The translations under genes and the position numbers were made by a program. The notes below the pieces were generated by a model. The model was given only the letters and a program-made list of their open reading frames with translations. It had not been told where the DNA came from and made no database searches. A stretch of 64,000 nucleotides of DNA from Dickeya lacustris. GTDB lineage: Bacteria; Pseudomonadota; Gammaproteobacteria; Enterobacterales; Enterobacteriaceae. The stretch is taken from the NCBI RefSeq assembly GCF_029635795.1, contig NZ_CP114280.1, positions 992,001-1,056,000 on the forward strand, read 5' to 3'. Shown piece by piece: positions 31,360-40,378 of this stretch. Each line of letters starts with the position of its first letter. Position 1 is the stretch's first letter.

Positions 31360-31404
31360 GCTCAAGCCACCGTTATCGCAGCACGATATCGATAACGCTT
31401 GAGC
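31360..31404 (-). promoter_or_regulatory. Large hairpin overlapping the end of the leader ORF
   Basis: Arms GCTCAAGC (31397-31404 on the complement) and GCTTGAGC (31360-31367) form the base. GTTATCG/CGATAAC extends the stem beyond a 4-base bulge, with an 11-base loop. The stem covers the last third of the leader ORF and its stop codon, so a ribosome on the leader would open it. No T-run follows, so it is not a simple terminator. Confidence 0.7.
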
Positions 31405-31456
31405 AGCGGCAATCACCAAGAGGGTGTGAAGTGTTAAACAATTCACGGCGCAGCAT
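31373..31456 (-). CDS. 27-codon leader peptide ahead of the ABC-F gene
   Basis: This is a short open frame read from ATG at 31456 to TAA at 31373. It has an ideal ribosome site, AAGGAGG, 7 bases upstream at 31464-31470, far stronger than that of the ABC-F gene. The peptide starts MLRRELFNTSHPLGD and carries two nearby cysteines around an arginine (CRC), then SSVIDIVLR. It resembles no leader that I know by name. The stop lies inside a strong hairpin and the ABC-F start is 104 bases further on. The arrangement is that of translation- or transcription-attenuation leaders of antibiotic-induced ribosomal protection genes. Confidence 0.7.
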   Translation of the reverse strand: MLRRELFNTSHPLGDCRCSSVIDIVLR

Positions 31457-31478
31457 AGTGTTTCCTCCTTATTGATTT

Positions 31479-31508
31479 TCTATAGGTTAATCGGTAGCGC
31501 GATTGTAA
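31479..31508 (-). promoter_or_regulatory. Candidate promoter for leader and ABC-F gene
   Basis: On the minus strand a -35 box TTACAA (31503-31508) and a -10 box TATAGA (31479-31484) are 18 bases apart. Transcription would start close to the leader's ribosome site. Confidence 0.5.
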
Positions 31509-31550
31509 CGGCAATGATAGCAACATGCCAGCCAACGATCGCGCCGTGGC

Positions 31551-32306
31551 TTATTTACCTAACAGCATCACCAGCGCCACGCCAACCAGCACCAGACAAA
31601 ACGTTAAACGCAGCGCTATCACCGGCAATTTATGCGCCAACGCCACGCCCCATGACACGCTGAGAATACCGCCGATAGCCAGCGGCACGCCGGTTGCCCA
31701 ATCCACATTACCGGCCTGCGCGTAAGAGGCCAAGGCAGCCAACGCACCGGGCACAACCAACGCCAGCGCCATTCCTTGCGCCTGCGTCTGGGTAAAACCA
31801 AACAGCGTCACCAGCGCAGGCACCACCACCAGCCCACCGCCAACGGTAAAAATCCCGGACATAAAACCGCTGGCTACCCCCAAAACCGGCAGATAACGTG
31901 GCGAGAGTACCACCGCCGGTTTGCGGCTACGCTTGCTGTTAATCCACTGCCAGATGTAGTAAACCGCCAGCGCCAGCAGGAACAGGGCAAACGCGGTCTG
32001 CAAATTATTCACCTGGATTGCCGAGGCAACATGGGCTGCCAGATAAGCCGACACCGTGGCAAAGGCGCAGAGTTTCAACATCATGCGGGTATCAATATGA
32101 TTACGCTGCCGATAACGCCAAAAGCCTATCAAGACGTTCGGCGTTATCATCACCAGCGCCGTGCCCTGCGCCATATGCTGATTCATCCCCAATAGCATGC
32201 CCATCACCGGAATGGCGATCAGCCCGCCGCCGATACCTAACATCCCACCGCAAATGCCAAGCCCCATTCCCAGCACCAAACACATCATCACATCGCCTGA
32301 CAACAT
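31551..32306 (-). CDS. TauE/SafE-family membrane permease
   Basis: This is a 251-residue inner-membrane protein of the sulfite exporter TauE/SafE family with about eight helices. Repeated glycine-rich motifs (GICGGMLGIGGGLIAIPVMGMLLG and GFMSGIFTVGGGLVVVPALVTLFGF) mark the two internal repeats. ATG 32306 (MLSGDVMM) is chosen for its GAGGG ribosome site; a GTG 18 bases upstream is also in frame. Members export sulfite, sulfoacetate or related organic anions; substrate unknown here. It is followed on the same strand by the ABC-F leader region and preceded by the VOC gene. Confidence 0.9.
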   Translation of the reverse strand: MLSGDVMMCLVLGMGLGICGGMLGIGGGLIAIPVMGMLLGMNQHMAQGTALVMITPNVLIGFWRYRQRNHIDTRMMLKLCAFATVSAYLAAHVASAIQVNNLQTAFALFLLALAVYYIWQWINSKRSRKPAVVLSPRYLPVLGVASGFMSGIFTVGGGLVVVPALVTLFGFTQTQAQGMALALVVPGALAALASYAQAGNVDWATGVPLAIGGILSVSWGVALAHKLPVIALRLTFCLVLVGVALVMLLGK

Positions 32307-32373
32307 ACCGCCCTCAGTTTCCACATCATCGTCAATTGCACAATCACGTCACCCTGCACTGATACACGCACAC

Positions 32374-32766
32374 TCAGTCGTCTGCGCGGTTCAGGTATTG
32401 CGCTATCTCAATCAGGTTTAAATCGGGGTCGCGCAGGTAAATCGAGCGGATGACCCCCATGGCGCCGGTGCGCGTCACCGGCCCTTCGACAATCGGCCAA
32501 TCGCAGCGTTGCACATGCGCAATCACCTGTTCCAGCGGTTCGGTTGCAATAAAACAGAGATCCAGCGCGCCGGGCACAGGCACGTGCGCATGCGGCGAGA
32601 ATTCCGCGCCGCGCTGATGCAGGTTAATTTTTTGCTGACCGAAATGAAACGCAACGCGCCCGTTGCCAAAGGTTTCTTCGCGCAATTGTAATACCTGAGT
32701 ATAGAAATGTCGGGTAGCGGCAATATCCACGCAGGTCAGTACGATATGGTCAATATGGCTTATCAT
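32374..32766 (-). CDS. VOC-family (glyoxalase-like) protein
   Basis: This is a 130-residue cytoplasmic metal-dependent fold protein with two beta-alpha-beta-beta-beta modules. The first is HIDHIVLTCVDIAATRHFYTQVLQL and the last strand region is IRSIYLRDPDLNLIEIAQYL. Potential metal ligands are His (HIDHIVL) and Glu (NLIEIAQ). It resembles the STM3117-type VOC subgroup. The reaction is not determinable. It sits between TauE and a divergent LysR regulator, possibly one regulon. Confidence 0.88.
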   Translation of the reverse strand: MISHIDHIVLTCVDIAATRHFYTQVLQLREETFGNGRVAFHFGQQKINLHQRGAEFSPHAHVPVPGALDLCFIATEPLEQVIAHVQRCDWPIVEGPVTRTGAMGVIRSIYLRDPDLNLIEIAQYLNRADD

Positions 32767-32902
32767 CAGTGCGCTCCTTATGTTACCGGGCTATACCCGG
32801 CGTTAACGGGCGTTACCGCAACGCCGGGCAGAGACGTTGCTCAACAAATTGATAACATCCTAGGCCCGATGCGCGGTTTTGATAATCCTTCAATACTCCA
32901 TT

Positions 32903-32925
32903 ACCCTTTCCTGTCAGGAAAGGGT
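32903..32925. promoter_or_regulatory. 23-base palindrome upstream of LysR gene
   Basis: Perfect 11-base arms ACCCTTTCCTG and CAGGAAAGGGT flank a single central T. The core fits the LysR-type T-N11-A pattern. It lies 49 bases before the LysR start and 137 bases before the VOC start, so it could be the shared operator. Confidence 0.55.
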
Positions 32926-32973
32926 CGGGCATGTTAGGCTGCGCGCGTCTGTTTTTAACGAGCGTTATCGGCC

Positions 32974-33900
32974 ATGATCAACCCCAGCCACATTGACCTA
33001 CACTCATTGCGCCTGTTCTTACAGGTTGCTCGTCTTGGCAGCCTGACCAAAACCGCCGCCACGCATCACATGACTTTGTCTGCGCTGAGTAAGCGCGTGG
33101 CCGAACTGGAACGCACGGTGGACTGCGCCCTGTTTATTCGTCAGCCGCGCGGTCTGGCGCTGACCGCCGCTGGCAAGGAGCTGGTGCAGCACGCCCGTCA
33201 GGTGTTAAGCCGCGTCGAGCGTATGGCCGCCGACATGCAAGATTTCGCCGCCGGTGCGCGCGGGCAGGTACACATCTGGGCCAATACGTCGGCCATCATC
33301 GAGTTTTTGCCGCAGGAGCTGGCTGCATTTTTACAGCTTCACCCGCTCGTTCGAATTCATCTGGAGGAGAAGCTGAGTGAAACCGTGGTCAACGCGCTAG
33401 TAACCGGTCAGGCTGACCTGGGCATTTTTGCCGATAATGTGCCGTCGCCGGGAGTGGAGAAAATGCCCTATCGGGAAGATCAACTGGTGGTGCTGGTGGG
33501 CCCACAGCACCCGCTGGCCGGACGGCAGCAAGTCAGCTTTGCCGATACGCTGCCTTATGACTTTGTCGGCCTGAACAATGGCAGCTCGCTGCTCAAACTG
33601 CTGCAAGACGCAGCCGAAGATAATGGCAACATACTGCGCCTGCGTATTCAGGTCAGCAGTTTCGATGGCATCTGCCGGATGACCGAGGCCGGGCTTGGCA
33701 TCAGCATCCTGCCACAAGGGGCGGTTCGCCCTGAGATTTTAGGAACGGAACTTCACGCGATTCGACTCAGCGATAGCTGGGCGCGGCGACGGCTCTGGCT
33801 CGGCATCAAAGCCGGGGCCACGCTACAGCCGGAGGCAAACAACCTGCTGGCCCACTTGCGCGGCGCTGGCGATGATTCCATCACCTGTGCTGACGATTAG
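32974..33900 (+). CDS. LysR-family transcriptional regulator
   Basis: This is a 308-residue regulator. The winged HTH is in LRLFLQVARLGSLTKTAATHHMTLSALSKRVAELERTVDCALF. The effector domain (residues 90-300) follows. Sequence style, such as NTSAIIEFLPQELAAFLQLHP, fits the subgroup often found next to TauE/SafE exporters. It is divergent from the VOC and TauE genes. It overlaps the 3' end of the convergent sensor kinase by 4 bases. Confidence 0.92.
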   Translation: MINPSHIDLHSLRLFLQVARLGSLTKTAATHHMTLSALSKRVAELERTVDCALFIRQPRGLALTAAGKELVQHARQVLSRVERMAADMQDFAAGARGQVHIWANTSAIIEFLPQELAAFLQLHPLVRIHLEEKLSETVVNALVTGQADLGIFADNVPSPGVEKMPYREDQLVVLVGPQHPLAGRQQVSFADTLPYDFVGLNNGSSLLKLLQDAAEDNGNILRLRIQVSSFDGICRMTEAGLGISILPQGAVRPEILGTELHAIRLSDSWARRRLWLGIKAGATLQPEANNLLAHLRGAGDDSITCADD

Positions 33901-35030
33901 GGCGATGCAGGCAGCAGGGTGTCGTTCGTCTCGCTGGCGGCGTGGCGCGCCGGTGATAACGTCGGCCAACGCAGCATAAACTGCGCACCGCCGCTTGACG
34001 CCGTAGAGCAACGCGCCTCGCCGCCATGGGCCTGCGCGATCGCCTGTACCACCGCCAATCCCAGTCCGCTCCCTTTGTGGGGTTGGTGGGCCGGACTGCG
34101 CTGCGAGGTATCGCCGCGCTGGAAGGCATCAAAAATCTTGTCGGCCAATACCGGGTCAATACCGGGGCCGCTGTCCGACACGCTAAGACGGGCCTGAGCA
34201 TTATCCACTTCGGCGCGGATAACCAGCAGGCCGGGATCGGCGTATTTTTGCGCATTTTCCAACAGCGCCAGTAGCGCCTGACGAATACGTACCGGGTCAC
34301 ACTGCACCGGGTGAGCATCCAGCGCCAATTCAAGGTGAAAGCCCGCACGCTGTAGCGTCGGGCCAAAAGCGCTCACGACGGCCATCACCTCGCTATCGAG
34401 TTGCGTTTGCCGCCAGTGCAGCTCAAGGTGGCCGCTCTCAGCCAGCCCAACGACCCGTAAGTCCTCTATCAGCCGCCCCAGCCCTTCCACTTGCGTCAGT
34501 AAATTATGAAACAACACGGTATCCGGTTTGAACACGCCTTCCGCCAACCCTTGCAGTCGGCCGCGTAAAATCGTCACCGGCGTGCGTAATTCATGGGCGA
34601 TGGCGGCATTCCAGAAAGCGCGCTCTTGCGCCATGCGCTCCAATCGTTCTGCCATCACATTGAAATCATGCACAAGCCTTGCCGCCTCGCCCAGCGAGTC
34701 ATCATCGGTTTGCGCGCGGGCATTCAGCTCGCCGCAGGCTATCTGGCGCAAACTGTGGGCTACGGAGTTGACGGGCACCAAAATACGCCGTGCCAGCCTT
34801 ATTCCTTTCACCACGGCAATCACCAACGCCAACAAAGTGGTGCCCGCCATCCAGAGCCATTCAATGGTGGTAGGCAGCCACTGATCGCTCGGCGACAGGC
34901 TTTCCGGCGAAACATACAGCATCAGTGCATAGAACAGGTACGAACCTACCACCATCAGCAGGGTGATCGACAGCGCCAGTACCACCATCGAGCGCATAAT
35001 CTGGCGGCTGAGTCCCTCCATGGCGGTCAT
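33897..35030 (-). CDS. Sensor histidine kinase of RND efflux locus (BaeS-like)
   Basis: This is a 377-residue inner-membrane kinase. TM1 (residues 14-38) and TM2 (about 55-75) bracket a short periplasmic loop. A HAMP domain (RRILVPVNSVAHSLRQIACGEL) follows. HisKA has the phosphorylated His in FWNAAIAHELRTPVTILRGRL. The ATPase domain has N box ALLENAQKYAD, G1 VSDSGPGIDP and G2 GSGLGLAVVQAI. It overlaps the regulator gene by four bases (ATGA). The divergent RND pump is the likely target of the pair, as with BaeSR, AdeRS and SmeRS systems. Confidence 0.93.
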   Translation of the reverse strand: MTAMEGLSRQIMRSMVVLALSITLLMVVGSYLFYALMLYVSPESLSPSDQWLPTTIEWLWMAGTTLLALVIAVVKGIRLARRILVPVNSVAHSLRQIACGELNARAQTDDDSLGEAARLVHDFNVMAERLERMAQERAFWNAAIAHELRTPVTILRGRLQGLAEGVFKPDTVLFHNLLTQVEGLGRLIEDLRVVGLAESGHLELHWRQTQLDSEVMAVVSAFGPTLQRAGFHLELALDAHPVQCDPVRIRQALLALLENAQKYADPGLLVIRAEVDNAQARLSVSDSGPGIDPVLADKIFDAFQRGDTSQRSPAHQPHKGSGLGLAVVQAIAQAHGGEARCSTASSGGAQFMLRWPTLSPARHAASETNDTLLPASP

Positions 35031-35764
35031 GATGGCTCTCCCAGTCGATAGCCAACGCCTCGCACGCAGGATGGCACCCCATCCAGACCCAGTTGCGCCA
35101 GCTTTTTACGCAATTTACTGATGTGGCTGTCCACGGTGCGAGACAGCGCATCGCCTTCCGGTAAGCAAGACACCAGCAACTCGTCTCGGGTAAACACCCG
35201 GCGCGGCGCTCGCGCCATATGCGCCAGCAAGCGGAATTCCGTTAACGTCAGCTCCAGCACCTGACGGTGATGGTCTCGCTCCACCACCACTTCGTGGTTT
35301 TCCACATCAACCTGAAAAACCCCACAACGCAGGAACCGAGAGGCCGACGGTGCGGCTCTCAGCCCGGTACGCCGGAGTACCGCCTGAACGCGCGCCACCA
35401 CTTCAGCCGGGTTAAACGGCTTTACCACGTAATCATCAGCGCCGATGCGTAACCCCATCAGTTTGTCGATATCTTGATCTAAGGCCGTCAACATAATGAC
35501 CGGCGTATCGCCACGGTGACGGATGCCGGATAGCACTTGCCAGCCGTCCAGTTGCGGCATGTGTACATCCAACAGCACCAAATCCGGCTTCATCGCAAGA
35601 TGCAGCTCCAGCGCTTTACGACCATCGGGCGCATGAAGCGTGCGCAAGCCACTGCGGGTCAGGTAGGCGCGCAGAATCTCGGCGATTTCCGGTTCATCCT
35701 CGGCAATCAGCACCAATCCATTACATTCGTCAGATATCGGTAAAGAAGGCATGGACTCAGTCAT
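35027..35764 (-). CDS. OmpR/PhoB-type response regulator of RND efflux locus
   Basis: This 245-residue regulator has a receiver domain (residues 15-130: acidic pocket EDEP, Asp in LVLLDVHMPQ, Lys in VVKPFNPAEV) and a winged-helix DNA-binding domain (LTLTEFRLLAHMARAPRRVFTRDELL and VDSHISKLRKKLAQLG). The start ATG 35764 (MTESMPSLP) is preferred; a TTG at 35794 also has a possible ribosome site. It is divergent from the adaptor gene at 36013. A short upstream frame overlaps its start (separate finding). Confidence 0.93.
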   Translation of the reverse strand: MTESMPSLPISDECNGLVLIAEDEPEIAEILRAYLTRSGLRTLHAPDGRKALELHLAMKPDLVLLDVHMPQLDGWQVLSGIRHRGDTPVIMLTALDQDIDKLMGLRIGADDYVVKPFNPAEVVARVQAVLRRTGLRAAPSASRFLRCGVFQVDVENHEVVVERDHHRQVLELTLTEFRLLAHMARAPRRVFTRDELLVSCLPEGDALSRTVDSHISKLRKKLAQLGLDGVPSCVRGVGYRLGEPS

Positions 35765-36012
35765 GGGTAGCCCGTTCGTCAAAATGTTCGTCAAAGTGGA
35801 AGTTCTCCATCATATCTCCATCTTTCACCAACGGAAACCGCACATACAGGGCGCACACTCACGCCCACGGGCCAATAGGCGGCCCGGAACTGAACTATAG
35901 CGACATAACCATGACTATCCGATACCCCCGTCAACCTGAGAGCATCGCCGCAGACGGCAGCGGCTTACCGTTATCAGCCAAATGCCGCCCGTCTCACCGG
36001 CCACGCCGAGCC

Positions 36013-37137
36013 ATGAAAGCGTTATCGGTGTGTACTCTCGTTCTGTGCGGCGCGCTGTTAAGCGGCTGTGATACCCCCGAGGAAACACCGGTAGCGCCGC
36101 CGCCAGCCGTCACGGTCAAGCCAGTGACGACCGGCAGCATCACGCTCAAAGAGGAACTGCCAGGGCGCGTCACCGCCTTGCGTACAGCGGAGATTCGCCC
36201 GCAGGTCAGCGGCATCATCCAGCATCGGCTCTTTGAACAGGGTGCGGAAATTCAGGCCGGGCAGCCTCTTTTTCAGATTAACCCCGCGCCATTTAAGGCC
36301 GATGTCGATAGCGCCAGCGCCACCCTGCAACGCGCGCGCTCCGTGCTAAACCGCGCGCAAATTCAGGTTAATCGTCTCAAGCCTCTCCTGAGTAGCGGTG
36401 CTATCAGCCAGGAAAATTATGATGACGCCATCGCACAGCGCGATCAGGCCACTGCGGATGTCGCCCAGGCCAACGCAACCTTAGCGCGCCGTCAACTCGA
36501 TTTAAAATTTGCCACCATCGACTCGCCGATTGCCGGGCGTATCGACCAGGCGCTGATTACCGAAGGCGCGCTCGTCAGCAGCACAGACACTACAGCGCTG
36601 GCCCGGGTACAACAAATCGACCAGGTGTATGTGGATGTTCGCCAGCCAGCGTCAACACTTGAGCCGCTGCGCGACATGTTGGCCCGTCGCGCCAGCGAAG
36701 GCGTGGCGGTGGACATATTGCGCAGCGACGGCCAACCCTACCCGGTACGCGCCAGCATGCTGTTTTCGGGAATCACGGTCGATGCCAGCACGGGCGATAT
36801 TTTGGTGCGCATCCTGGTCGATAACCCGCAGCGGCAACTGCTGCCGGGCATGTTCGTGCGCGCGCGACTTCCGCGCGGCCACTACGATGATGCCATTCTC
36901 ATCCCTCAACAAGCGGTGACGCACAGCGATGGCGTCGCCAAAGTGTGGGTCATTGACGAGCAAAGAAAAGCGCAAGCCGTCGCGGTGACGCTCGGCGAGC
37001 AGCTTCACCAGCAATACCGTATTCAGGAAGGTCTGCGACCAGGCCAGCTTGTCGTCGTAGAAGGCGGCGACCGGCTCAGTGAAGGGATCGCCGTCACCAC
37101 CGCAGTATTGGGGTCGGATGGCGTCTGCAACGCATGA
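36013..37137 (+). CDS. RND efflux periplasmic adaptor (membrane fusion protein)
   Basis: This is a 374-residue lipoprotein adaptor that links an RND pump to an outer membrane channel. The signal peptide MKALSVCTLVLCGALLSGC ends in a lipobox with Cys19. The lipoyl-type hairpin domain (EIRPQVSGIIQHRLFEQGAEIQAGQPLFQI) is split by an alpha-hairpin (residues 90-150), followed by the beta-barrel and membrane-proximal domains (ILIPQQAVTHSDGVAKVWVID). The start at 36013 is chosen because the signal peptide follows directly. It is 31 bases upstream of the pump gene and divergent from the two-component system. Confidence 0.93.
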   Translation: MKALSVCTLVLCGALLSGCDTPEETPVAPPPAVTVKPVTTGSITLKEELPGRVTALRTAEIRPQVSGIIQHRLFEQGAEIQAGQPLFQINPAPFKADVDSASATLQRARSVLNRAQIQVNRLKPLLSSGAISQENYDDAIAQRDQATADVAQANATLARRQLDLKFATIDSPIAGRIDQALITEGALVSSTDTTALARVQQIDQVYVDVRQPASTLEPLRDMLARRASEGVAVDILRSDGQPYPVRASMLFSGITVDASTGDILVRILVDNPQRQLLPGMFVRARLPRGHYDDAILIPQQAVTHSDGVAKVWVIDEQRKAQAVAVTLGEQLHQQYRIQEGLRPGQLVVVEGGDRLSEGIAVTTAVLGSDGVCNA

Positions 37138-37168
37138 CGCCCCGCGTTAAATCAGGAAACGACACACC

Positions 37169-40100
37169 ATGCCGCAATTTTTTATCCAGCGTCCTATTTT
37201 TGCCGCCGTCATTGCGCTGTTCATCGTGCTATTCGGCCTGCTGGCGCTGCCGCAGTTGCCGATAGCGCGCTATCCTTCGGTCGCGCCGCCGTCAGTGACG
37301 ATTATCGCCACCTACCCAGGCGCCAGCCCACAAACGTTGAATGACTCGGTCGTCACCCTGCTTGAGCGAGAACTGTCTGGCGTTAAAAACCTGCTCTATT
37401 TTGAATCCACGGCAGATACCAGCGGTCTGGCGCAAATCAATGTGACGTTTCAACCGGGGACAAACCCGGAACTGGCGCAAATTGATATACAAAACCGCAT
37501 CAAAACCGTCGAGCCTCGCCTGCCGCAAATCGTCAGGCAAAACGGGTTGCAGGTGGAAGCCGCTTCATCGGGGTTCCTGATGCTGGTCAGTCTCACTGAC
37601 CGTAGTGGCCGCTACGATATGATGGCGTTAAATCACTATCTGGCGCGTAATATCGCCACCGAGCTACGCCGTATTAACGGCGTCGGCCGGGTACAGTTAT
37701 TTGGCGCAGAACAAGCGATGCGGGTCTGGGTTGACCCCAATAAGCTGCTGGCTTATGGCTTAACGCTTGGCGATGTCTCCGATGCCATCAGCCAACAAAA
37801 CGTGCTGGTTTCCCCAGGGCGATTAGGCGATACGCCGACCGTGCCCGGCCAGCAGGTTTCGCTGCCATTAACGGTACAAGGCCAGCTCTCTACCCCAACG
37901 CAATTTGCCGATATCGTGTTGCGGGCTCGGGAAAATGGCGCGCGCGTGCGCTTAGGCGATGTCGCGCGCGTTGAACTGGGCGCGCAATCTTACGGCTTCT
38001 CGGTGAGAGAAAAAGGGAAAAGCGCGACGGCCGCCGCCATTCAGCTCGCGCCCGGCGCGAACGCGGTGCGCACGGCCGAAGCCATCAACGAACGCATGCG
38101 CGAACTAAAATTCTCTATGCCAGCCGGAATGGAATATTCGCTGCCATTTAATACCGCGCCCTTTGTGAAGCTCTCCATCGAAAAAGTCATCACCACGCTA
38201 ATTGAAGCGATGGTGCTGGTCTTTTTAGTGATGTACCTGTTTTTGCAAAACGTCCGTTATACTCTCATTCCGGCCATTGTTGCGCCCATCGCACTCCTGG
38301 GAACACTGACCGTGATGCTGCTGGCCGGTTTCTCGATTAACGTATTGACCATGTTCGGCATGGTGCTGGCTATCGGGATTATCGTTGATGACGCGATTGT
38401 GGTGGTGGAAAACGTCGAGCGCCTGATGGTCAAGGAGAGGCTGCCGCCCAAAGAAGCAACCCTCAAAGCCATGCGCGAAATCACCGGCGCGATTATCGGG
38501 ATAACGCTGGTCTTGTCCGCTGTCTTTATTCCCATGGCATTTGCCAGCGGCTCCGTTGGGGTGATTTACCAGCAATTCACTCTCTCAATGGCCACGTCTA
38601 TCCTGTTTTCGGCGTTTCTTGCCCTGACGCTCACCCCCGCGTTATGCGCCACGCTGCTCAAACCGGTCAGCGCTGACCATAAGCGTAAGAAAGGCCTTTT
38701 CGGGGTCTTTAACCGAGGGTTTGATCGCCTGACGCAGCGTTACGAGGCAACGACTCGCGCCCTGCTCAAGCGAACCGGCGGCATGCTGTTGCTGTTTTTC
38801 TCGCTGGTTGCGGTCGTCATCGGCGGATTTCGCGCCCTGCCGTCAGACTTTCTGCCGCAAGACGATCAGGGCTACTTCATGACCTCATTCCAGCTCCCGG
38901 CAGATGCCACTGAAGCGCGCACATTAGCGGTCGTGAAATCCTTTGAAGAGTATGTCGCCGCGCGTCCTGGCGTGGCGACCAGTATCTCCATTCTCGGCTT
39001 CGGTTTCTCTGGTTCAGGCGCTAACACCGCGCTGGCTTTCACCATGCTCAAAGACGGTGCCGCCCGAGCGGGCACCTCCATCGCCCGCGAAACCGAGCTG
39101 GCACAACAGGCGATGTCGCAGGCGCGCGAAGGCACCATTATGTCGCTGATTCCGCCCGCGATTGAAGATTTGGGGACGTCCGCCGGTTTCAGTTTGCGTT
39201 TACTCGACCGCGCCAATCGCGGCCATGACGCCCTGATGTCAGCACAGGCTCACCTGCTGGCACTGGCAGCCCAGAGCCCGGTTGTTACCGATGTCTACCC
39301 GGATGGGCTGGCCCCCGGCAGCGCGATTAATCTGGAGATTGACCGCCAGAAAGCACAGGCGCTCGGTGTGTCGTTTAATACCATCAGCGATGCGCTGTCC
39401 GGCGCTATCGGGTCACTGTATGTGAATGATTTTCCCTATGCAGGCGGAATGCAGCAGGTGATTATTCAGGCCGATGCCCCGGCACGCATGCAACTTGATG
39501 ATGTGCTTAACCTGTATGTGCGTAACACCGCAGGCGGCATGGTGTCGCTGCGTGAGGTGGTTATTCCTGTCTGGCGCGATACCGCGCAGCAATTAACGCG
39601 CTATCAGGGATTCTCGGCGCTGCGACTCTCCGGGCGCGCGGCGACAGGTTACGCCAGCGGCGAGGCGATGGCGGAAATGGAGCGGTTAGCCGCACAACTG
39701 CCGCCCGGCTTTGGCATCGAGTGGACGGGGCAATCGCTGCAAGATAACCAGTCTGCCGCCCAAACGCCGCTGCTGTTAATGCTCTCGATGGTGGTGGTGT
39801 TTTTAGTGTTGGCGGCGTTATACGAAAGCTGGCTCATTCCTCTGTCGGTGATTCTGGTGGTGCCTCTTGGCATGCTGGGTGCGCTGACAGCCGTTATCCT
39901 GCGCGACATGCCAAACGATGTGTTTTTCCGTGTCGGGCTGATTATTGTCATTGGCCTGTCGGCGAAAAATGCCATTCTGATTGTCGAGTTCGCCAGACAG
40001 CTGCATCAGCAAGGCCTTAGCCTGAAAGAGGCAGCAACACGCGCGGCCCAATTGCGCTTACGCCCCATCCTGATGACGTCGCTGGCGTTTATCCTCGGCG

Positions 40101-40303
40101 TCATACCGCTGGCTTTCGCCTCCGGTGCCAGCGCCGAGACCCTGCGTGCCATTGGCACCGGCGTGTTAGGTGGCATGATAAGCGCGACGGTGTTGGCGGT
40201 GCTGTTCGTCCCGGTACTGTTTACCAGCGTCATGCGCGTAAAACAGCGGCTGACAGGCACCAGACAACCGCCGTTGCCCGCCCCGCCGCATAACGATAAC
40301 TAG
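37169..40303 (+). CDS. RND-family multidrug efflux permease (HAE1 type)
   Basis: This is a 1044-residue inner-membrane proton/drug antiporter of the AcrB/MexB type. It shows the duplicated layout of 12 helices and two large periplasmic loops (about residues 30-340 and 560-870). The N-terminus MPQFFIQRPIFAAVIALFIVLFG is typical. The proton-relay aspartates are in TM4 (GIIVDDAIVVVENVERL) and the relay lysine region in TM10 (GLSAKNAILIVEFARQL). No TolC-like outer membrane gene follows, so it probably uses a channel encoded elsewhere. Substrates are unknown. Confidence 0.97.
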   Translation: MPQFFIQRPIFAAVIALFIVLFGLLALPQLPIARYPSVAPPSVTIIATYPGASPQTLNDSVVTLLERELSGVKNLLYFESTADTSGLAQINVTFQPGTNPELAQIDIQNRIKTVEPRLPQIVRQNGLQVEAASSGFLMLVSLTDRSGRYDMMALNHYLARNIATELRRINGVGRVQLFGAEQAMRVWVDPNKLLAYGLTLGDVSDAISQQNVLVSPGRLGDTPTVPGQQVSLPLTVQGQLSTPTQFADIVLRARENGARVRLGDVARVELGAQSYGFSVREKGKSATAAAIQLAPGANAVRTAEAINERMRELKFSMPAGMEYSLPFNTAPFVKLSIEKVITTLIEAMVLVFLVMYLFLQNVRYTLIPAIVAPIALLGTLTVMLLAGFSINVLTMFGMVLAIGIIVDDAIVVVENVERLMVKERLPPKEATLKAMREITGAIIGITLVLSAVFIPMAFASGSVGVIYQQFTLSMATSILFSAFLALTLTPALCATLLKPVSADHKRKKGLFGVFNRGFDRLTQRYEATTRALLKRTGGMLLLFFSLVAVVIGGFRALPSDFLPQDDQGYFMTSFQLPADATEARTLAVVKSFEEYVAARPGVATSISILGFGFSGSGANTALAFTMLKDGAARAGTSIARETELAQQAMSQAREGTIMSLIPPAIEDLGTSAGFSLRLLDRANRGHDALMSAQAHLLALAAQSPVVTDVYPDGLAPGSAINLEIDRQKAQALGVSFNTISDALSGAIGSLYVNDFPYAGGMQQVIIQADAPARMQLDDVLNLYVRNTAGGMVSLREVVIPVWRDTAQQLTRYQGFSALRLSGRAATGYASGEAMAEMERLAAQLPPGFGIEWTGQSLQDNQSAAQTPLLLMLSMVVVFLVLAALYESWLIPLSVILVVPLGMLGALTAVILRDMPNDVFFRVGLIIVIGLSAKNAILIVEFARQLHQQGLSLKEAATRAAQLRLRPILMTSLAFILGVIPLAFASGASAETLRAIGTGVLGGMISATVLAVLFVPVLFTSVMRVKQRLTGTRQPPLPAPPHNDN

Positions 40304-40378
40304 TTCGCCCCGGCCGGTTGCCTGCGGGTGCAACCGGCAGGATGTGTGTGGGCTATTCCGATAGGGAGTGCGCGGAGT

